The translations under genes were made by a program, and so were the position numbers. From positions 5,239 through 12,104 of the forward strand of contig PMWR01000282.1 of the NCBI GenBank assembly GCA_003166055.1: DNA of 6,866 nucleotides, in the 5' to 3' direction. How positions within the stretch are numbered: the first letter of the stretch is position 1; each line of letters starts with the position of its first letter. Source of the stretch: Acidobacteriaceae bacterium (GTDB taxonomy: Bacteria > Acidobacteriota > Terriglobia > Terriglobales > Acidobacteriaceae). Shown in pieces: positions 5,668 through 6,866 of the stretch. The notes under the pieces are model-generated. The model searched no databases and was not told the origin of the DNA. It saw only the letters and a list, made by a program, of their open reading frames with translations.

Positions 5668-5681
5668 GAGGTGCAATGTGA
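5668..5681 (+). promoter_or_regulatory. Ribosome binding site and overlapping ATG-TGA / GTG start of phosphoketolase
   Basis: GAGGTG at 5668-5673 lies four bases before GTG 5678, the first possible start after the in-frame stop TAA at 5654-5656. An ATG at 5676 is in another frame and is followed at once by TGA (5679-5681), a start-stop pair overlapping the real start. The GTG choice rests on the ribosome site; ATG 5732 is a later alternative that would drop 18 residues. Confidence 0.5.
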
Positions 5682-6866
5682 GCGAAGATTCGGCAGGCAA
5701 CAGCCCGCTTAGCCCGGAATTGCTGGCCAAAATGGACGCCTATTGGCGCGCGGCCAATTACCTTTCCGTCGGCCAGATTTACCTGAAAGACAATCCGCTG
5801 CTGGAGCGCCCCCTGACGCTGGACGACGTGAAGCCGCGCCTGCTGGGCCATTGGGGAACCACGCCGGGCCTGAACTTCCTCTACGTCCACTGGAACCGCC
5901 TCATCCGCGAACGTGACCTCAACATGCTGTACATCATCGGCCCCGGTCACGGTGGCCCCGGCCTGGTCGCCAACACTTACCTCGAGGGATCCTACTCCGA
6001 AATCTATCCCCACATCGAGCGGAACAAGGACGGCATCAAGCGTCTGTTCAAGCAGTTCAGCTGGCCTTATGGGATTCCCAGCCATGTGGCGCCAGAGACA
6101 CCCGGCTCCATTCACGAAGGCGGCGAACTGGGCTATTCGCTGGTGCACGCCTACGGCGCGGCCTTCGACAATCCCGACCTGATCGTCGCCTGCGTGGTGG
6201 GCGATGGCGAAGCAGAAACCGGGCCGCTGGCCACAAGCTGGCACTCCAACAAGTTTCTCAATCCCCTCACCGACGGCGCGGTCCTGCCCATCCTCCACCT
6301 GAACGGCTACAAGATCGCCAACCCCACAGTCCTCGCCCGCATTCCCCAAGCCGAGCTCGAAGAGTTAATGCGCGGATACGGCTACGAACCCTTCACACTG
6401 GAAGGCGACGATCCGGCCGTCATGCACCAGAAGGCAGCCGCGGTCTTTGACACCATGCTCGACCGCATCGCCGCAATTCAGAAGGCCGCCAGGGAAGACG
6501 GCTCTACCGCCCGTCCCGCGTGGCCCATGCTCATCATGCGCACTCCCAAAGGCTGGACCGGTCCCAGGTTTGTCGACGGCAAGCCGGTTGAGAACACCTG
6601 GCGCGCCCACCAGGTTCCGCTCGACCAGATTCAGCAGAACCCGGAGCACTTGCGCCAACTCGACGAATGGATGCGCAGCTACAAGGCCGATGAGCTCTTC
6701 GACGAGAAAGGCCATTTCCGCGCCGATCTCGCCGATATTGCTCCCAAAGGCCGCCTGCGTATGGGAATGAATGCCCACGCCAACGGCGGCCTTTTATTGC
6801 AGCCGCTCAAGGTGCCCAACTTCCGCGACTTCGCCGTGAAAATCGATGGCCGCGGCGCAAAGGACG
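5678..6866 (+). CDS. xfp: Phosphoketolase (xylulose-5-phosphate/fructose-6-phosphate), N-terminal half
   Basis: This thiamine-diphosphate enzyme cleaves xylulose 5-phosphate (and often fructose 6-phosphate) with phosphate to give acetyl phosphate plus an aldose phosphate, in the cytoplasm. The window holds 396 of the roughly 800 residues usual for the family; the reading frame is open to the edge. Highly conserved stretches are [16 protein letters not shown] (27-42), [11 protein letters not shown] (57-67), [17 protein letters not shown] (88-104), [20 protein letters not shown] (134-153), the cofactor-binding [20 protein letters not shown] (173-192) and [15 protein letters not shown] (208-222). 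The histidines known to be catalytic in the family match H58, H91 and H136. No frameshift or missing motif is seen. Whether it prefers xylulose 5-phosphate alone or both substrates cannot be decided. It is divergent from the DoxX gene and may be controlled by the Crp-like site upstream. Confidence 0.96.
   Translation, partial: MSEDSAGNSPLSPELLAKMDAYWRAANYLSVGQIYLKDNPLLERPLTLDDVKPRLLGHWGTTPGLNFLYVHWNRLIRERDLNMLYIIGPGHGGPGLVANTYLEGSYSEIYPHIERNKDGIKRLFKQFSWPYGIPSHVAPETPGSIHEGGELGYSLVHAYGAAFDNPDLIVACVVGDGEAETGPLATSWHSNKFLNPLTDGAVLPILHLNGYKIANPTVLARIPQAELEELMRGYGYEPFTLEGDDPAVMHQKAAAVFDTMLDRIAAIQKAAREDGSTARPAWPMLIMRTPKGWTGPRFVDGKPVENTWRAHQVPLDQIQQNPEHLRQLDEWMRSYKADELFDEKGHFRADLADIAPKGRLRMGMNAHANGGLLLQPLKVPNFRDFAVKIDGRGAKD

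Noticed and set aside
5636..6349. 237-residue open frame on the minus strand
   Set aside because: It is antisense to the strongly conserved phosphoketolase coding region; the open frame is a by-product of high GC, and the translation shows no recognisable domain.
1..6866. CRISPR arrays, tRNA or rRNA genes, insertion sequences
   Set aside because: No regularly spaced repeats, no tRNA-like cloverleaf noticed, and no transposase or integrase coding sequence on either strand.

Overview
The window looks like chromosomal DNA of an Acidobacteriota member. The main pointer is the secreted protein at 3108-4964, which has the architecture of the 'VWFA-related Acidobacterial domain' family (TIGR03436), abundant in that phylum. 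The high GC of most genes fits. This placement is an inference from protein family and composition; no rRNA or tRNA is present.

Layout, left to right. (a) 1-90: last 29 codons of a plus-strand gene of unknown function. (b) 91-215: a dense control region with two GTCG/CGAC dyads, a perfect 9-bp inverted repeat and two overlapping mini-ORFs. (c) 216-1954: two genes overlapping by 4 bp (ATGA), an OLD/AAA_15-like ATPase and a TOPRIM-type (DUF3226-like) protein. Their base composition is visibly lower in GC than the flanks. (d) 1951-3018: a complete membrane acyltransferase (acyltransferase 3 / OafA type) starting at a GTG that overlaps the TOPRIM gene stop by 4 bp. (e) 3108-4964: exported VWFA-related protein. 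(f) 5020-5388, minus strand: DoxX-like membrane protein, convergent with (e). (g) 5389-5677: 289-bp divergent intergenic region with a Crp/Fnr-like palindrome and an 8-bp inverted repeat. (h) 5678 to the window end: N-terminal half of a xylulose-5-phosphate/fructose-6-phosphate phosphoketolase, cut by the edge.

The part most likely to be a discrete biological system is the ATPase-TOPRIM pair. Its organisation (SMC/ABC-like ATPase, then a small separate TOPRIM protein, tightly coupled) resembles split OLD-family anti-phage modules such as PARIS (AriA/AriB), though the TOPRIM partner looks like DUF3226 rather than DUF4435. The natural reading is that the ATPase senses or scaffolds and the TOPRIM protein is a metal-dependent nuclease effector; this is inference. 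The acyltransferase is translationally linked to the pair but has host-like composition, so it may be a resident gene next to an acquired module or a true third component. The phosphoketolase (central carbon metabolism), DoxX protein and VWFA-related protein look like ordinary host genes with no evident link to the module.
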